From: Pseudomonadota bacterium
GTDB lineage: Bacteria > Pseudomonadota > Alphaproteobacteria > Sphingomonadales > Sphingomonadaceae
Direction: 5' to 3'
DNA: 64,000 bases
Assembly (NCBI GenBank): GCA_029550345.1
Contig: JAKPHK010000031.1
Coordinates: 62,001-126,000, forward strand
The notes beneath the pieces were generated by a model. The model searched no databases. It was not told the DNA's origin and saw nothing but the letters and a program-made list of their open reading frames with translations. Numbering within the stretch: the stretch's first letter is position 1; every line of letters starts with the position of its first letter. The translations under genes and the position numbers were made by a program. Shown here piece by piece: positions 1 through 9,509 of the stretch.

Positions 1-113
1 TGGACCTGCACCGCGGAGCCGAGCTTTACCACCGCATTCACGAACTTGGCGCTGGCCCGGGCGTGAAGGCCCCGGTTGTTTACGATCTCGACGCTTTCCC
101 GAACCTCGCTCAT
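1..113 (-). CDS. ptsH: HPr phosphocarrier protein, N-terminal part (cut by window edge)
   Basis: The first 37 codons of HPr are visible before the window ends. The active-site motif GLHARAS is present, with His17 as the residue phosphorylated by EI. In alphaproteobacteria this is the HPr (NPr) of the nitrogen-type PTS, which signals rather than imports sugar. It is the last of a minus-strand series chvI-chvG-hprK-rapZ-EIIA-ptsH. The start could be the ATG at 113 or the ATG directly before it at 116. The family and partial status are clear. Confidence 0.88.
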   Translation of the reverse strand, partial: MSEVRESVEIVNNRGLHARASAKFVNAVVKLGSAVQV

Positions 114-137
114 CATGCCCCCAAGTCTGTATCGTTA

Positions 138-542
138 TCAGGCGTCCTGGCCGAGAAACTCCGACGCGATCGTGATGTAGTTGCGCCCGGCATCGCGCGC
201 GGCGCGTACCGCCTGTTCGAGCGGCATACAGCCCCGCGCCTTGGCCAGCCAGATCAGCATCGGCAGGTTGGTTCCGGCGATAACCTCAACCTTGCCGCGC
301 TCCATCAGCGAAATCGCCAGGTTTGACGGGGTGCCGCCGAACAGGTCGGTCAGGATGATCACACCCTCACCGGTATCGACATCGCCCACGGCGGCGGCGA
401 TCTCGGCGCGGCGCGCCTCCATATCGTCGTTCGGGCCGATGCAGACCGTGCGCACGCCGTCCTGCTTGCCCACGACGTGCTGCATGGCCGAGACGAACTC
501 TTCGGCCAGCTTGCCATGGGTGACGAGGATGATGCCGATCAT
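138..542 (-). CDS. PTS EIIA component, mannose (ManX-like) family
   Basis: This 134-residue protein begins MIGIILVTHG; His9 in VTHG is the expected phosphorylated histidine, and DLFGGTPSN is the conserved core loop of the EIIA-Man fold. No EIIB or EIIC gene is nearby, so it probably acts as a phosphorylation sensor fed by HPr, as described for the alphaproteobacterial EIIA-Man proteins linked to HprK. The ATG at 542 is chosen because the domain begins there; an in-frame extension to 656 is not homologous in appearance. It lies 24 bases upstream of ptsH in the same direction, so the two are probably cotranscribed. Confidence 0.9.
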   Translation of the reverse strand: MIGIILVTHGKLAEEFVSAMQHVVGKQDGVRTVCIGPNDDMEARRAEIAAAVGDVDTGEGVIILTDLFGGTPSNLAISLMERGKVEVIAGTNLPMLIWLAKARGCMPLEQAVRAARDAGRNYITIASEFLGQDA

Positions 543-624
543 GCGAGACCCGACCTCTTGTTGCTTGCCCCGACGAATCGTCCCGGGGGGAAGCGCTGGG
601 GCATGGCGCGAAGGTCCTGCACGG

Positions 625-1545
625 TCAATGCTTTCCTTCCACCGCGTCTGCCGCACGGGCGGTCAGGTTGCGGTGAACCAGGTTGGGGGCAAAACCGGCT
701 GCGGCAATCGCGCGGGCGATCTCTTCGGCGGTGAAGACCGAACGGTGCCGCCCGCCCGTGCAGCCGAAGGCGATGTTGACATAGGGCTTGCCCTGCGCCC
801 GGTACCGCGGGAGCAGTTGCAGGATCAGGTCCCTGATCCGGGCAAAGGCCTCATCCCAGGCGGGGTCCTTGCGGATATGGTCGGCCACGGCCGGATCGCG
901 GCCGGTCTGCGGGCGCAATTGCGGGTCCCAATGCGGATTGTCGAGAAAGCGCATATCGAACACCAGATCGGCCAGCGGCGGGGTCCCGCGCGAAAATCCG
1001 AAGCTGGTCACGCTGACGGTCATTTCAGCCGGGGCATCCTTGGCAAAGCGATCGCGGATCGCCTGCTGCAGATCGTTGCTGGTATAGCTGGTGGTGGAAA
1101 TCACCATATCGGCCCAGCGCCGCAGCGGCTCCATCAGCTCGCGTTCGGCCGCGATTCCGCTGGCGACGGGCAGGTCATGCGCCAGCGGATGACGCCGCCG
1201 GGTTTCGTTGTAGCGCCGCTCCAGCTCCTGGCCCGAGCAATCGAGGAACAGCGTCGTCACCTCAAGATCGCTGCGCCCGGCAAGCCGTTTGACCTGTTCG
1301 ATCGTCTTGGCCGGATCAAAGCCGCGGGTGCGCGAATCGAACCCGATCGCCAGTGGTGCGCGCAGATCACCCGCCGAGCCATCCGAGCCATCGAACAGCC
1401 GTTCGAGCAGGCGGATCGGGAAATTGTCGATCGTTTCCCAGCCAAGATCCTCCAGCACGCGCAGCGCCGTGGTCTTGCCCGCGCCGAGCAGCCCGGTGAC
1501 CAGCAGCAGGCGTTGGCGAGGGCCGGGAGGTGAAGATTCGCTCAT
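625..1545 (-). CDS. rapZ: RNase adapter / nucleotide-binding protein RapZ
   Basis: A 306-residue member of the RapZ/YvcJ family. The N-terminal kinase-like domain has Walker A GLLGAGKT at residues 18-25, followed by LGWETIDN typical of the family. The C-terminal domain carries the signature FGCTGGRHRSV near 260-270, the small-RNA and effector-binding half in E. coli RapZ. In Enterobacteria RapZ controls GlmZ decay; GlmY/GlmZ are not expected here, so its RNA or protein partner is unknown. The ATG at 1545 fits the usual N-terminus. It sits between hprK and the EIIA gene, the common alphaproteobacterial order. Confidence 0.92.
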   Translation of the reverse strand: MSESSPPGPRQRLLLVTGLLGAGKTTALRVLEDLGWETIDNFPIRLLERLFDGSDGSAGDLRAPLAIGFDSRTRGFDPAKTIEQVKRLAGRSDLEVTTLFLDCSGQELERRYNETRRRHPLAHDLPVASGIAAERELMEPLRRWADMVISTTSYTSNDLQQAIRDRFAKDAPAEMTVSVTSFGFSRGTPPLADLVFDMRFLDNPHWDPQLRPQTGRDPAVADHIRKDPAWDEAFARIRDLILQLLPRYRAQGKPYVNIAFGCTGGRHRSVFTAEEIARAIAAAGFAPNLVHRNLTARAADAVEGKH

Positions 1546-1624
1546 GGCTGTAGGCAGTAGATGGCCCGTGCCGAGCAGAATGTGAAGGGGCCGGAACGGT
1601 GTGTCCCCGGCGGAGACGCTGCGA

Positions 1625-2044
1625 TCAGCCGATACCGAACCGGGCCAGGGCGAGTTCCACCTTGAGCGCAAGAATCTCTCCGCCGGGCCAGATGCGGATC
1701 AGCGGCAGGTCGATCCCGCCAAGCGTCAGGCGTTCCGCTTGTTCGACGAAACGTGGCGCTTCGTGATCGAGCCGCAGCACCAGCGCCACCGGCACCCCGG
1801 CCACGATCGGCCAGTCGAGCAGGCCAAGGTTGCGCACCTCGATCAAGCCGGCGGTATGGGGCGGGGGGCTGGCTATCAGGCGGCCTTCGTTCCGCTCCAA
1901 AGTCACCCCGTCGTCGCCGATCAGGGCTGCGCCGCGATCGATCAGGGCCAGCGCCAGGCTGCTCTTGCCGCTCCCCGGCGGTCCCTCGATCAGCAGCGCA
2001 CGGCCTTGGATCGCAACGCAGGTGGCCTGATGGACCAGGCTCAT
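1625..2044 (-). CDS. hprK: HPr kinase/phosphorylase, short C-terminal-domain form
   Basis: Only 139 residues long, about half the size of Gram-positive HprK. It lacks the N-terminal domain and keeps the catalytic domain: P-loop GPPGSGKSS at 21-29, the DD pair in ALIGDDGV, and the conserved proline-rich end. This short form is usual in alphaproteobacteria, where it phosphorylates a serine of HPr and links the PTS to ChvG/ChvI-type regulation. Its ATG at 2044 overlaps the chvG stop (ATGA), indicating translational coupling. The short length is a lineage trait and not a truncation in this genome. Confidence 0.9.
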   Translation of the reverse strand: MSLVHQATCVAIQGRALLIEGPPGSGKSSLALALIDRGAALIGDDGVTLERNEGRLIASPPPHTAGLIEVRNLGLLDWPIVAGVPVALVLRLDHEAPRFVEQAERLTLGGIDLPLIRIWPGGEILALKVELALARFGIG

Positions 2045-3603
2045 TCCTCGTCCTCTTCCTCGATCCGCGCGGGCACGGACAGGATCAGGCAGGCGCCCGG
2101 CTGTCCGTCGGGACGATCATGGGCGACCAGCGTGCCATCGTGCGCTTCGGCGATGGTCCGGGCAATTGCCAGACCGAGTCCGGAATGGTGGCCAAAGTCT
2201 TCTTCTGCCGGGCGCAGCGAATGGAACCGGTCAAACACCTTGTCGCGCGCTTCAGCCGGAATACCGGGTCCGTGATCGAGCACGGACAGTTCTACCCGAT
2301 CATCATCGCGGCGCAGCATGACCGAAACCTCACCGTGCGGCGGCGAAAACGAGACGGCATTGTCGAGCAGGTTTTCCAGCACCCGGACCAGCCGCGCTTC
2401 GTCCCCCGGAACCTCCCACGGTCCCGCGCCCCGGGCGCTGACATCGATCCGGCACTCAGCGTTTTCGCCGCGTTCATCGCGGGCCCTGACTAGCCGCTGG
2501 GCGAGCGCAAGCAAGTCCACCGGCATGAACTGGGTGCGGCTCAATTCAGCGTCGATCCGGCTGGCCTCGGCGATTTCGGTGACCAGCCGGTCGATCCGCT
2601 GGACATCGTGCGCCGCGATCCGGGTCAGTTCGGCGCGCAGTCCTTCGTCCTTGACCGTCTCAAGGTTTTCGACCGCGCTGCGCAAGGAGGCCAGCGGGTT
2701 CTTGATTTCATGCGCGACATCGGCGGCAAAGCTTTCCACCGCGTCAATCCGGCTGCGCAGCGCGCCGCTCATGTCGGACAGCGCGCGGGCCAGCAGGCCG
2801 ATCTCATCCCCGCGCTCGGGCAGGCGCGGTACCTCGACCGCGCGATCGCGGCCCAGCCGGACCCGCACCGCCGCGCGAACCAGCGCGCGCAGCGGCTGGA
2901 CGATCGTCCGTGCAAGGAACAGCGAAAGCTGGATCGAGATCAGCAGGGTCACGCTCAGCACGATTCCCAGCGTGCCGCGCGCATCGCGCACTGCCTGGGT
3001 CACATCGCGGGCGTTGCGGGTCGCCAGCAGTAGCTGCCCATCGCTGCCGACCGGGACCGCGGCGTTGATCATCGGCGTCTCGTCCGGTGCGGCGCGGGCC
3101 ACGATCACGCTGGTGCCGGACCGGGCGGCTTCCCCCAGTTCCGGCCAGGCCGCGGCGGTATCACGGGGCGGATCGCGATAGGGTTCGCTGGTCTGCGATC
3201 CCAGGACCAGCCGCATCCCCGCGTCGATCGCCCGGCCGCCGCGCTCCCACCAGCTTTCACTGTCCGGATCGACCAGGGTGAAGCTGGGCGGCGCCAGCGC
3301 GAAGCTGTCCAGCAGCAGGGCGCCGCTGCTGTCATAGAGGCGCAGCCGCAGGTGCTGGGCCTGACCGACCCTGACCATCAGGTCGCGGCGGGCCTGCGGT
3401 CCGGCCCCGGCCAGACCGGCAGCGGCGATCTCGGCCTCGGCCCGGGCCAGTTTGAAGCGCTCTTCGAACAGCTGTTTGCGATAGGAATCGAGGTAGAACA
3501 GGCTGCCCGCCATCAGCCCCAGGGCGATGATGTTCACCGCCAGGATCCGCACGGTCAGGCTGGTGCGGCGCTTCCAGTTACCTTTCGGACGCGCATCAAC
3601 CAT
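2041..3603 (-). CDS. chvG: Sensor histidine kinase ChvG (ExoS-like)
   Basis: 520 residues. TM1 is at about 18-37, followed by a periplasmic sensor region to about 210 and TM2 at 211-233. A HAMP segment spans about 231-285, a HisKA box has His298 in VAHEIKNPL, and an HATPase_c domain shows DHGPGIP and GLGLAIA. ChvG senses acid or envelope stress and phosphorylates ChvI in rhizobia and Agrobacterium. The ATG at 3603 overlaps the end of chvI by 8 bases, which sets the start; longer upstream starts would run deep into chvI. Its 3' end overlaps hprK, so chvI-chvG-hprK form one coupled unit. Confidence 0.93.
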   Translation of the reverse strand: MVDARPKGNWKRRTSLTVRILAVNIIALGLMAGSLFYLDSYRKQLFEERFKLARAEAEIAAAGLAGAGPQARRDLMVRVGQAQHLRLRLYDSSGALLLDSFALAPPSFTLVDPDSESWWERGGRAIDAGMRLVLGSQTSEPYRDPPRDTAAAWPELGEAARSGTSVIVARAAPDETPMINAAVPVGSDGQLLLATRNARDVTQAVRDARGTLGIVLSVTLLISIQLSLFLARTIVQPLRALVRAAVRVRLGRDRAVEVPRLPERGDEIGLLARALSDMSGALRSRIDAVESFAADVAHEIKNPLASLRSAVENLETVKDEGLRAELTRIAAHDVQRIDRLVTEIAEASRIDAELSRTQFMPVDLLALAQRLVRARDERGENAECRIDVSARGAGPWEVPGDEARLVRVLENLLDNAVSFSPPHGEVSVMLRRDDDRVELSVLDHGPGIPAEARDKVFDRFHSLRPAEEDFGHHSGLGLAIARTIAEAHDGTLVAHDRPDGQPGACLILSVPARIEEEDEE

Positions 3604-4345
3604 CGGTGAAGGAATATCCCGCGCCATAGAGCGTCTCGATCCCCGAGAACTGCGGATCGACCGCGCGGAACTTGCGGCGCAGGCGCTTGATATGGCTGTC
3701 GATCGTGCGGTCATCGACGAAGACATCGTCGCTGTAGGCCGCATCCATCAGCTGGTTGCGGCTTTTGATCACGCCCGGCCGCGCGGCCAGCGCCTCAAGG
3801 ATCATGAACTCGGTCACAGTCAGCGAAACCGGCGTTCCGGCCCAGGTCACGCGGTGGCGGGTGGGGTCCATTTCCAACCGCCCGCGGACCAGCGCGGCGG
3901 GTGAGGGCAGGTCTTCATCCGGGCTTTCCGCTTCGCCGCGCACCAGTTCGGTGCGGCGCAGGATCGCGCGGATGCGTGCGACCAGCAGCCGCTGGCTGAA
4001 CGGCTTGGCGATGTAATCGTCCGCGCCCATCGCCAGCCCCAGCGCCTCGTCCGTCTCCTCGTCCTTGCTGGTCAGGAGGATCACCGGCAGTGCGCTTTTG
4101 GCGCGCAGCTGCTGCAGCAGTTCGAGCCCGTCCATGCGAGGCATCTTGATGTCACACACTGCCAGATCGGGCGGATTTTCCAGCAGTGCCTTCAGCGCCG
4201 CCGCGCCATCGGAATAGACCCGCGTGGCAAAGCCTTCAGCCTGCAAGCCGATCGAAACGGTGGTGAGGATATTGCGATCATCATCGACCAGCGCGATCAC
4301 CTGCTGCTGATGCGGCGAAGGGGGAGCGGTCTGAACGTCGGCCAT
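3596..4345 (-). CDS. chvI: Response regulator ChvI (OmpR family)
   Basis: 249 residues. The receiver domain has acidic residues DDD at 21-23, phospho-acceptor Asp65 in [10 protein letters not shown] and Lys114 in IAKPF. The C-terminal winged helix contains [10 protein letters not shown] and [13 protein letters not shown], the recognition helix of OmpR-type regulators. It partners the overlapping chvG kinase. It is transcribed away from pckA, and the intergenic region of 262 bases is shared. The chvI-pckA divergent arrangement is conserved in Rhizobiales and supports the assignment. Confidence 0.93.
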   Translation of the reverse strand: MADVQTAPPSPHQQQVIALVDDDRNILTTVSIGLQAEGFATRVYSDGAAALKALLENPPDLAVCDIKMPRMDGLELLQQLRAKSALPVILLTSKDEETDEALGLAMGADDYIAKPFSQRLLVARIRAILRRTELVRGEAESPDEDLPSPAALVRGRLEMDPTRHRVTWAGTPVSLTVTEFMILEALAARPGVIKSRNQLMDAAYSDDVFVDDRTIDSHIKRLRRKFRAVDPQFSGIETLYGAGYSFTDG

Positions 4346-4524
4346 GATCGGGTGCGGGAAGGGCTTTCACCGGCTGCGGGCGGGCCATCGGATTAGCCGC
4401 TAACGAACGGTCGCGCAATGCACCTCGGCCCGCCGCGCAGCGCTGTTTGCGGGGGGCTGAGGATAGCTCGGTCCGGCGATTTGACGGAATCGCCATGCTC
4501 GACTATGCGCGCCTCGCGAATCCT

Positions 4525-4559
4525 CCGCATTCGTATGCGGAAATGTTTTCATGCGGAAA
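4525..4559. promoter_or_regulatory. Dyad plus direct repeat in the chvI-pckA intergenic region
   Basis: CCGCAT (4525-4530), four bases, then ATGCGG (4535-4540) form a perfect 6-bp dyad. The 9-mer ATGCGGAAA at 4535-4543 recurs at 4551-4559, 16 bases on. The cluster ends about 50 bases before the pckA start and looks like an operator with three half-sites. Which protein binds it is unknown; ChvI is a natural candidate because of position. No firm -35/-10 pair was picked. Confidence 0.4.
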
Positions 4560-4607
4560 GTGGGATGGTTCTCATTCTGCCCTACGCTTTCGGGATTGGA
4601 GATTGCC

Positions 4608-6209
4608 TTGACCGCCTCGCTTACCTACCCGCTCGCCCAGCAGGGCTTTGTTACCGACGCTGCAATTCATGCCAACCTCGGCACCGCGGCGCTGGTTGAG
4701 CACGCGCTCAAGCGGGGTGAGGGGCGTCTGACCAAGGATGGCGCGCTGCTGGTCGATACCGGCCGGTTCACCGGGCGCAGCGTCAAGGACAAGTATGTCG
4801 TCCGTGATGCCACCACCGAAGACCAGATCAACTGGGGCGCCATCAACCAGCCGATGACGGGTGAGCACTGGGCCAACCTGAAGGCGGATTTCCTTGCCGC
4901 GCTGAAGGGGCAGGAAGAACTCTATGTCGCCGATCTGTTCGGCGGCAGTCAGCCCGAATACCGGGTGAATGTGCGCGTGGTGACTCAGCTGGCCTGGCAC
5001 AGCCTGTTCGTCCACACCCTGCTGGTACGCCCGACCGCAGAGGAGGTGGCCGCCTTCACGCCGGAATACACCATCCTCAACCTGCCCAGCTTCAAGTCCG
5101 ATCCGGAACGCCACGGCTGCCGCAGCGATACGGTGATCGCGGTCAACTTCACCGAGAAGCTGATCCTGATCGGCAACACCGAATATTCGGGCGAAATGAA
5201 GAAGGGCGTGTTCGGCCTGCTGAACTTCTTGCTGCCGGCCCAGGGCGTGATGCCGATGCACTGCAGCGCCAACATTGGCTCTGACGGAAAGAGCGCGATC
5301 TTCTTCGGCCTTTCGGGCACCGGCAAGACCACCCTTTCGGCTGACGCCAGCCGCACGCTGATCGGTGATGACGAGCACGGCTGGTCGGACCAGGCGGTGT
5401 TCAACTTCGAAGGCGGCTGCTACGCCAAGATGATCAACCTTTCGGCCGAGGGTGAGCCGGAAATCTACGCCACCACCAAGATGTTTGGCACGATCCTTGA
5501 GAACGTGGCGATGGACCCGGAAACGCGCGAGCTGGACTTCACCGACGCCAGCAAGACCGAAAATACCCGCGGCGCCTATCCGATTGAATTCATTCCCAAC
5601 ACCAGCGAAAAGAACCTCGGCCCGCCGCCCTCGAACATCATCCTGCTGACCGCGGATGCCTTTGGCGTGTTGCCGCCGATCGCGCGGCTGACTGCGGATC
5701 AGACGATGTATTACTTCCTCTCGGGCTATACCGCGAAGGTCGCAGGCACCGAAATCGGCGTGACCGAGCCTGAAGCCACCTTCAGCACCTGCTTTGGCGC
5801 TGCCTTCACGCCGCGCCATCCCAGCGTCTATGGCAACCTGCTGAAAAAGCGGATTGCCGAAAGCGGGGCGCAGTGCTGGCTGGTCAACACCGGCTGGTCG
5901 GGCGGCAAGGCGACCGATCCGGGGATCAAGCGGATGCCGATCAAGGCCACCCGCGCGCTGCTCAACGCCGCACTCGACGGCAGCCTCAACGACGCGGAAT
6001 TCAAGCGTGATCCCAACTTCGGTTTCGAAGTGCCGGTCGCGGTGCCGGGCGTCGATACCAACCTGCTCGATCCGCGCGGGGCCTGGGCCGATGGCGAAGC
6101 CTATGATCGCAACGCCAGCGAACTGGTCGGCAAGTTCGTTGAGAACTTCGCCCAATTCGTCGATTACGTCGATCAAGGCGTGCTTGAATCCGCCCCCAAG
6201 GCGGCCTGA
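4608..6209 (+). CDS. pckA: Phosphoenolpyruvate carboxykinase (ATP)
   Basis: 533 residues, normal for bacterial ATP-type PckA. It converts oxaloacetate and ATP to PEP, CO2 and ADP, the entry step of gluconeogenesis. Visible motifs are the kinase-1a P-loop GLSGTGKTT at 234-242, the metal-binding IGDDEHGW at 252-259, and RYxIEFIPN-like substrate residues. The start is a TTG at 4608: GGAGA lies five bases upstream and the protein then has family length. The in-frame ATG at 4551 has no such site and adds 19 residues unlike the family. Gene order with chvI/chvG matches other alphaproteobacteria. Confidence 0.95.
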   Translation: MTASLTYPLAQQGFVTDAAIHANLGTAALVEHALKRGEGRLTKDGALLVDTGRFTGRSVKDKYVVRDATTEDQINWGAINQPMTGEHWANLKADFLAALKGQEELYVADLFGGSQPEYRVNVRVVTQLAWHSLFVHTLLVRPTAEEVAAFTPEYTILNLPSFKSDPERHGCRSDTVIAVNFTEKLILIGNTEYSGEMKKGVFGLLNFLLPAQGVMPMHCSANIGSDGKSAIFFGLSGTGKTTLSADASRTLIGDDEHGWSDQAVFNFEGGCYAKMINLSAEGEPEIYATTKMFGTILENVAMDPETRELDFTDASKTENTRGAYPIEFIPNTSEKNLGPPPSNIILLTADAFGVLPPIARLTADQTMYYFLSGYTAKVAGTEIGVTEPEATFSTCFGAAFTPRHPSVYGNLLKKRIAESGAQCWLVNTGWSGGKATDPGIKRMPIKATRALLNAALDGSLNDAEFKRDPNFGFEVPVAVPGVDTNLLDPRGAWADGEAYDRNASELVGKFVENFAQFVDYVDQGVLESAPKAA

Positions 6210-6216
6210 CCTGATC

Positions 6217-6252
6217 CGGAAACTCCGGGTCGATCCTGACCCGGAGTTTCCG
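6217..6252 (+). terminator. Strong hairpin after pckA, overlapping the next gene's ribosome site
   Basis: Positions 6217-6231 and 6238-6252 are perfectly complementary (15 bp, 6-base loop). There is no T-run, so termination would be Rho-assisted or partial. The only Shine-Dalgarno-like GGAG (6242-6245) of the following gene, which starts at 6256, is inside the 3' arm, so the hairpin may also block its translation from read-through RNA. Confidence 0.7.
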
Positions 6253-6255
6253 ATC

Positions 6256-6696
6256 ATGACTGACCACCCGATCCGACTGTTCCCTTCTGCCGAGGCCGTG
6301 CGCCATATCGGCGAGGGTCTGCTTGCCCGCACTCTGCCCAAGGCCGAATGGACCCACGAGGCCCATCTTGCCGCCTGCACCTGGCTGGTGCTCGAACGCC
6401 CCGATATTGCGCTGGAAACCCAGCTTCCCGGGATCATCCGGTCGTACAACGAGGCGGTCGGCGGCGTGAACGATGATAGTCAGGGCTATCACGAAACCCT
6501 GACCCAGCTTTACATCATCGGGGTGCGCCGTTTCGTGGCCTGCTGCCCGGAAGAGGGCCTGCTCGGCACGGTCAACGCACTGCTGAAAAGCGATCTTGCC
6601 CCGCGCGACTGGCCGTTCAGGTTCTATTCGCGCGGCGTGCTGTTTTCGGTTGCCGCGCGGCGGGGCTGGGTTGAGCCGGATCTTGCCGCGATTTGA
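6256..6696 (+). CDS. Conserved hypothetical protein, 146 aa, with HEAH motif
   Basis: A soluble-looking protein without signal peptide or membrane segment. It has a conserved-looking WTHEAHLAAC stretch at 32-41, whose His-Glu-His spacing could bind metal, and a DDSQGYHET segment further on. Proteins of this type occur as unnamed conserved hypotheticals in proteobacteria; I do not know a function. It begins four bases after the pckA hairpin, so expression may come from read-through of pckA. Coding character is good, with high GC at third positions. Confidence 0.75.
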   Translation: MTDHPIRLFPSAEAVRHIGEGLLARTLPKAEWTHEAHLAACTWLVLERPDIALETQLPGIIRSYNEAVGGVNDDSQGYHETLTQLYIIGVRRFVACCPEEGLLGTVNALLKSDLAPRDWPFRFYSRGVLFSVAARRGWVEPDLAAI

Positions 6697-6758
6697 CTTG
6701 GAACTGCCATCACTGCGGCGCATGATGGCGCTTCCTCTTTGCATAGGAGTCCCAAATC

Positions 6759-7118
6759 ATGGGAATGCTTGACGGAATTCTGGGCCAGCTGGGCGGAAAT
6801 CTTGATGTGTCGGCGATCGCCGAAAAGGTCGGGATCGATCCGGCCATGGCCGAAAAGGCAGTCGCCGCGCTGGGGCAGAGCCATGCCGAACCGGGCGACA
6901 CGATCGAAGGCGCCGCGGCCAAGACCGGACTGGATGTCGGTCAGCTCGGCCAGATCGCGCAGCAGCTTGGCGGTGAAGGCGGGCTTGAGAAGATTTCGGG
7001 AATGCTCAAGGACAACCCCGCGCTGTCGAACGTGGCCGGGATGCTGGACCGTGATGGCGATGGCAATCCGCTGAACGATATCGCCGGGATGGCAGCGGGC
7101 CTGTTCGGCAAGAAGTAA
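6759..7118 (+). CDS. DUF937/YidB-like small protein with EF-hand-like C-terminus
   Basis: 119 residues, helical and glycine-rich. A short N-terminal helix (MGMLDGILGQLGG) leads to a region recalling DUF937/YidB. At residues 97-108 the sequence DRDGDGNPLNDI resembles a Dx[DN]xDG calcium loop or dockerin-like repeat. The same motif ends the protein encoded at 9622-10227, so the two are related. A plausible ribosome site (AGGAG, 6746-6750) precedes the ATG. A strong terminator follows directly. Function unknown; Ca2+ binding is inferred from the motif only. Confidence 0.8.
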   Translation: MGMLDGILGQLGGNLDVSAIAEKVGIDPAMAEKAVAALGQSHAEPGDTIEGAAAKTGLDVGQLGQIAQQLGGEGGLEKISGMLKDNPALSNVAGMLDRDGDGNPLNDIAGMAAGLFGKK

Positions 7119-7144
7119 GCGTCGCGCCGTCCGCGCAAACAAGA

Positions 7145-7179
7145 GGGGCTCCGAACCGGGTGGTGCGGAGCCCCTTTTT
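7145..7179 (+). terminator. Intrinsic terminator
   Basis: GGGGCTCCG (7145-7153) pairs with CGGAGCCCC (7166-7174), followed by TTTTT (7175-7179). This is a classical Rho-independent terminator for the small protein gene ending at 7118. The T-run is only on the plus-strand side. Confidence 0.9.
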
Positions 7180-7199
7180 GTTGACCTTTACTGGCCCGA

Positions 7200-7562
7200 T
7201 CAGTCGAGCATCGAAGCCGGAACCCGGCCGCCGTTTTCGGCCAGGCCCTTCATCACCGCCTTGTGCAGCGCGATGTTTTCCTCGGCCGAGCCGGAATAGT
7301 CCGCATCGCCCAGCTCATGCGCCAGCGCCTTGCGGTTTTCGAAGCTCGAATCGATCCCGACCAGCTTCATCAGGTCAACGATCGAGCTTTGCCAGTTGAG
7401 CGTATCGGCGCCGTTCATCCCGCTCAGCACGGCTTCCACGTCAACCGGTTCGGGTGCAGGGGCCGGTGCGGCAGCTGCGGCGGGCGCCGCTTCGGGTGCC
7501 GGGGTGGCGGCCTCGGCCTTGTGACCGAAAATGGCGTCCTTGATCTTGCTGAAGAAACCCAT
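7200..7562 (-). CDS. DUF3597 family protein
   Basis: 120 residues starting MGFFSKIKDAIFG, the recognisable DUF3597 start. A proline/alanine-rich linker follows at about 18-40, then a conserved C-terminal domain with the motif DTLNWQSSIVDLMKLVGID. The linker separates an amphipathic N-terminal helix from the folded domain. It has no signal peptide. The family is common in sphingomonads and has no assigned role. The gene converges with the upstream small protein, the shared gap being occupied by the terminator. Confidence 0.85.
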   Translation of the reverse strand: MGFFSKIKDAIFGHKAEAATPAPEAAPAAAAAPAPAPEPVDVEAVLSGMNGADTLNWQSSIVDLMKLVGIDSSFENRKALAHELGDADYSGSAEENIALHKAVMKGLAENGGRVPASMLD

Positions 7563-7667
7563 GGAAAGCGACTCCTTGAATAGGGGCGACTCGGTTGAGC
7601 CGCCTGATCCCCTGATAGGCCGATCCTAACAGTTTTATGTGACAGGTAAAACGCCGTAGGGTGGCAG

Positions 7668-9509
7668 TCAGACCGATTTCTTTTCAGCGATATAGCGATC
7701 GACATTCCGGCCCAGCACGTCGAGCGGGACATTTCCGCCGGTTACCACCGCATCGTCGAAATCGCGCAGATCGTATTTCGTGCCGAGCGCCTTTTTGGCC
7801 CGTTCGCGCAGCGCCAGAATCTCGGTATGGCCCATCTTGTAACCGCAGGCCTGGCCCGGCCATGAGCAATAGCGATCAACCTCTGGCGCAACCTCCGCCA
7901 GGCCGGAACCATTGGTTTCGGCGAACCAGTTGACCGCCTGTTCGCGGGTCCAGCGCTTGGCGTGAAGCCCGGTATCGACCACCAGACGGCAGGCGCGGAA
8001 GGCGATCGATTGCAGATAACCCAGCTGGCCCAGCGGATCGCCGTCATAGGCGCCCAGCTCGTCACCCAGCGTCTCGGCATAGAGCGCCCAGCCTTCGCTA
8101 TAGGCGTTGAAGGCCAGCAGCGTGCGGATCAGCGGCAGGCGGTTGGCATATTCGCCTTGCCAGACATGGCCGGGGATCCCTTCGTGGAAGGCCAGGGTGG
8201 CGACCGAATAGCGGCTGTGGCGGCTGACATCACCAAGGTTGAGCCAGATCTTGCCCGGCACGGTCCCGTCAATCGATCCGGCCCCGCCATAGGCGCCGGG
8301 AGCGCCGTCTTCCTCGGCCGGGGGCAGGCGCTTGATCTCAAGATTGCCGCGTACCAGCGTGTGGAAGGCCTGCGGCAGTTTGGTGCGGATGAAATCGATC
8401 TTGCCTTGCATCGTGGCGATCACTTCGGCCCGTCCGGCATCGTTGTTGGGGAACTGGAAGCGCGGGTCCTTGCCCAGCGCCGCCATTCGCGCACCGACCG
8501 TACCCTGGCTGTACCCCAGCCCGCGCAGGATCGGGTCCATCCGCGCGTTCAGCTCCTTCACCGCTTCCAGCCCGAAACGGTGAACCTCATCCGGAGTGTG
8601 GCGGGTGGTGGTGCTGGCACGCAGGCCCCAGGCGTACCATTCATCGCCGTGCGGGCGCGCCCACAGTCCGGCATGGTCAGTGGACCGTTGCTGCTGGGCC
8701 TTCAGCTCGGTCAGCTGCCGGTTGAGCGCCGCAGCGACCGGGCCGGTCGCCAAGGCCATGGCGCGCTTTTCCCAGTCGCCGGGGATGGCCTTTGTCCGCC
8801 GCACCAGGGCATCGACCAGACCGCCGCCCTTGGCCGCATCCTGATGGGTCATGGTCAGCTGGCGGATCGCCTTTTCGAGCAGGAAAGACGGGGCAATCGC
8901 ACCGATCCGGCCGGCTTCACTCAGCCGTTCCAGCTCGCCATCAAGCTGGGCGGGAAAGGCTTCAAGCCGGGCCAGATAGGCCTCGGCATCGGCGGCATCG
9001 CTGACCGGGTGTTCGCTATCAAGGAAACGCGGCGTATCGAGATAGGCGCCGACGTTCTGGATCACGACATAGGGCGTGTTGCGCCAGCCACCCACAGCGA
9101 CATCGCCATAGGGCAGGGCAAAGCCATCAAGCCCGACCGAGAAGGCGCTCTTGACGACATCCAGGCTGGTGCGGGCGGCAGGATCGAGCGCGGCGTGGTC
9201 ATAGCCGGGCAGGACATTCAATGTCTGGCGCAGAAGGTCGGCGACCTGGCGTTGTCCGGCGGCGGAGCGATCGCCCAGTTTGCCGCGAAGCGCACTGTGC
9301 TCACCCTTGTCGAGACCGAGCGAGGTGGCCCCTTCGGGCGACAGACCCAGCAATTGCCAGGCGACGGTTTCCAGGTAGTCGTTCGCTGCAACCGGCGGTG
9401 CGGTGCCAATCGTTGTTGCCGCCCGGTTGCATCCGGCAAGAGCGAGCGAGGCGGTGCTTGCGCCGAGCAGGGCAAGGGTCTGACGGCGGGAGAATGCGGT
9501 TTGATCCAT
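7668..9509 (-). CDS. DUF885 family zinc-peptidase-like lipoprotein (Tat/Sec II signal)
   Basis: 613 residues. The N-terminus has twin arginines (SRRQTLALLG) and a lipobox ending LALAGC, so it is probably exported by Tat and lipidated. The DUF885 metallopeptidase-like signature HEGIPGH is at 442-448, with the downstream EGWALYAE glutamate near 472; both are expected zinc ligands and catalytic residues. Substrate unknown; family members act on or resemble carboxypeptidases. The ATG at 9509 places the signal peptide correctly. It is divergent from the DUF937 gene at 9622. Confidence 0.88.
   Translation of the reverse strand: MDQTAFSRRQTLALLGASTASLALAGCNRAATTIGTAPPVAANDYLETVAWQLLGLSPEGATSLGLDKGEHSALRGKLGDRSAAGQRQVADLLRQTLNVLPGYDHAALDPAARTSLDVVKSAFSVGLDGFALPYGDVAVGGWRNTPYVVIQNVGAYLDTPRFLDSEHPVSDAADAEAYLARLEAFPAQLDGELERLSEAGRIGAIAPSFLLEKAIRQLTMTHQDAAKGGGLVDALVRRTKAIPGDWEKRAMALATGPVAAALNRQLTELKAQQQRSTDHAGLWARPHGDEWYAWGLRASTTTRHTPDEVHRFGLEAVKELNARMDPILRGLGYSQGTVGARMAALGKDPRFQFPNNDAGRAEVIATMQGKIDFIRTKLPQAFHTLVRGNLEIKRLPPAEEDGAPGAYGGAGSIDGTVPGKIWLNLGDVSRHSRYSVATLAFHEGIPGHVWQGEYANRLPLIRTLLAFNAYSEGWALYAETLGDELGAYDGDPLGQLGYLQSIAFRACRLVVDTGLHAKRWTREQAVNWFAETNGSGLAEVAPEVDRYCSWPGQACGYKMGHTEILALRERAKKALGTKYDLRDFDDAVVTGGNVPLDVLGRNVDRYIAEKKSV

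Noticed and set aside
181..1533. Long plus-strand reading frame opposite the EIIA and rapZ genes
   Set aside because: A mirror of real genes in GC-rich DNA; it lacks family motifs and the minus-strand genes are clear.
4572..6449. 625-codon minus-strand frame opposite pckA
   Set aside because: Shadow of pckA. Its protein is low in order and no motif is seen, whereas pckA is unambiguous.
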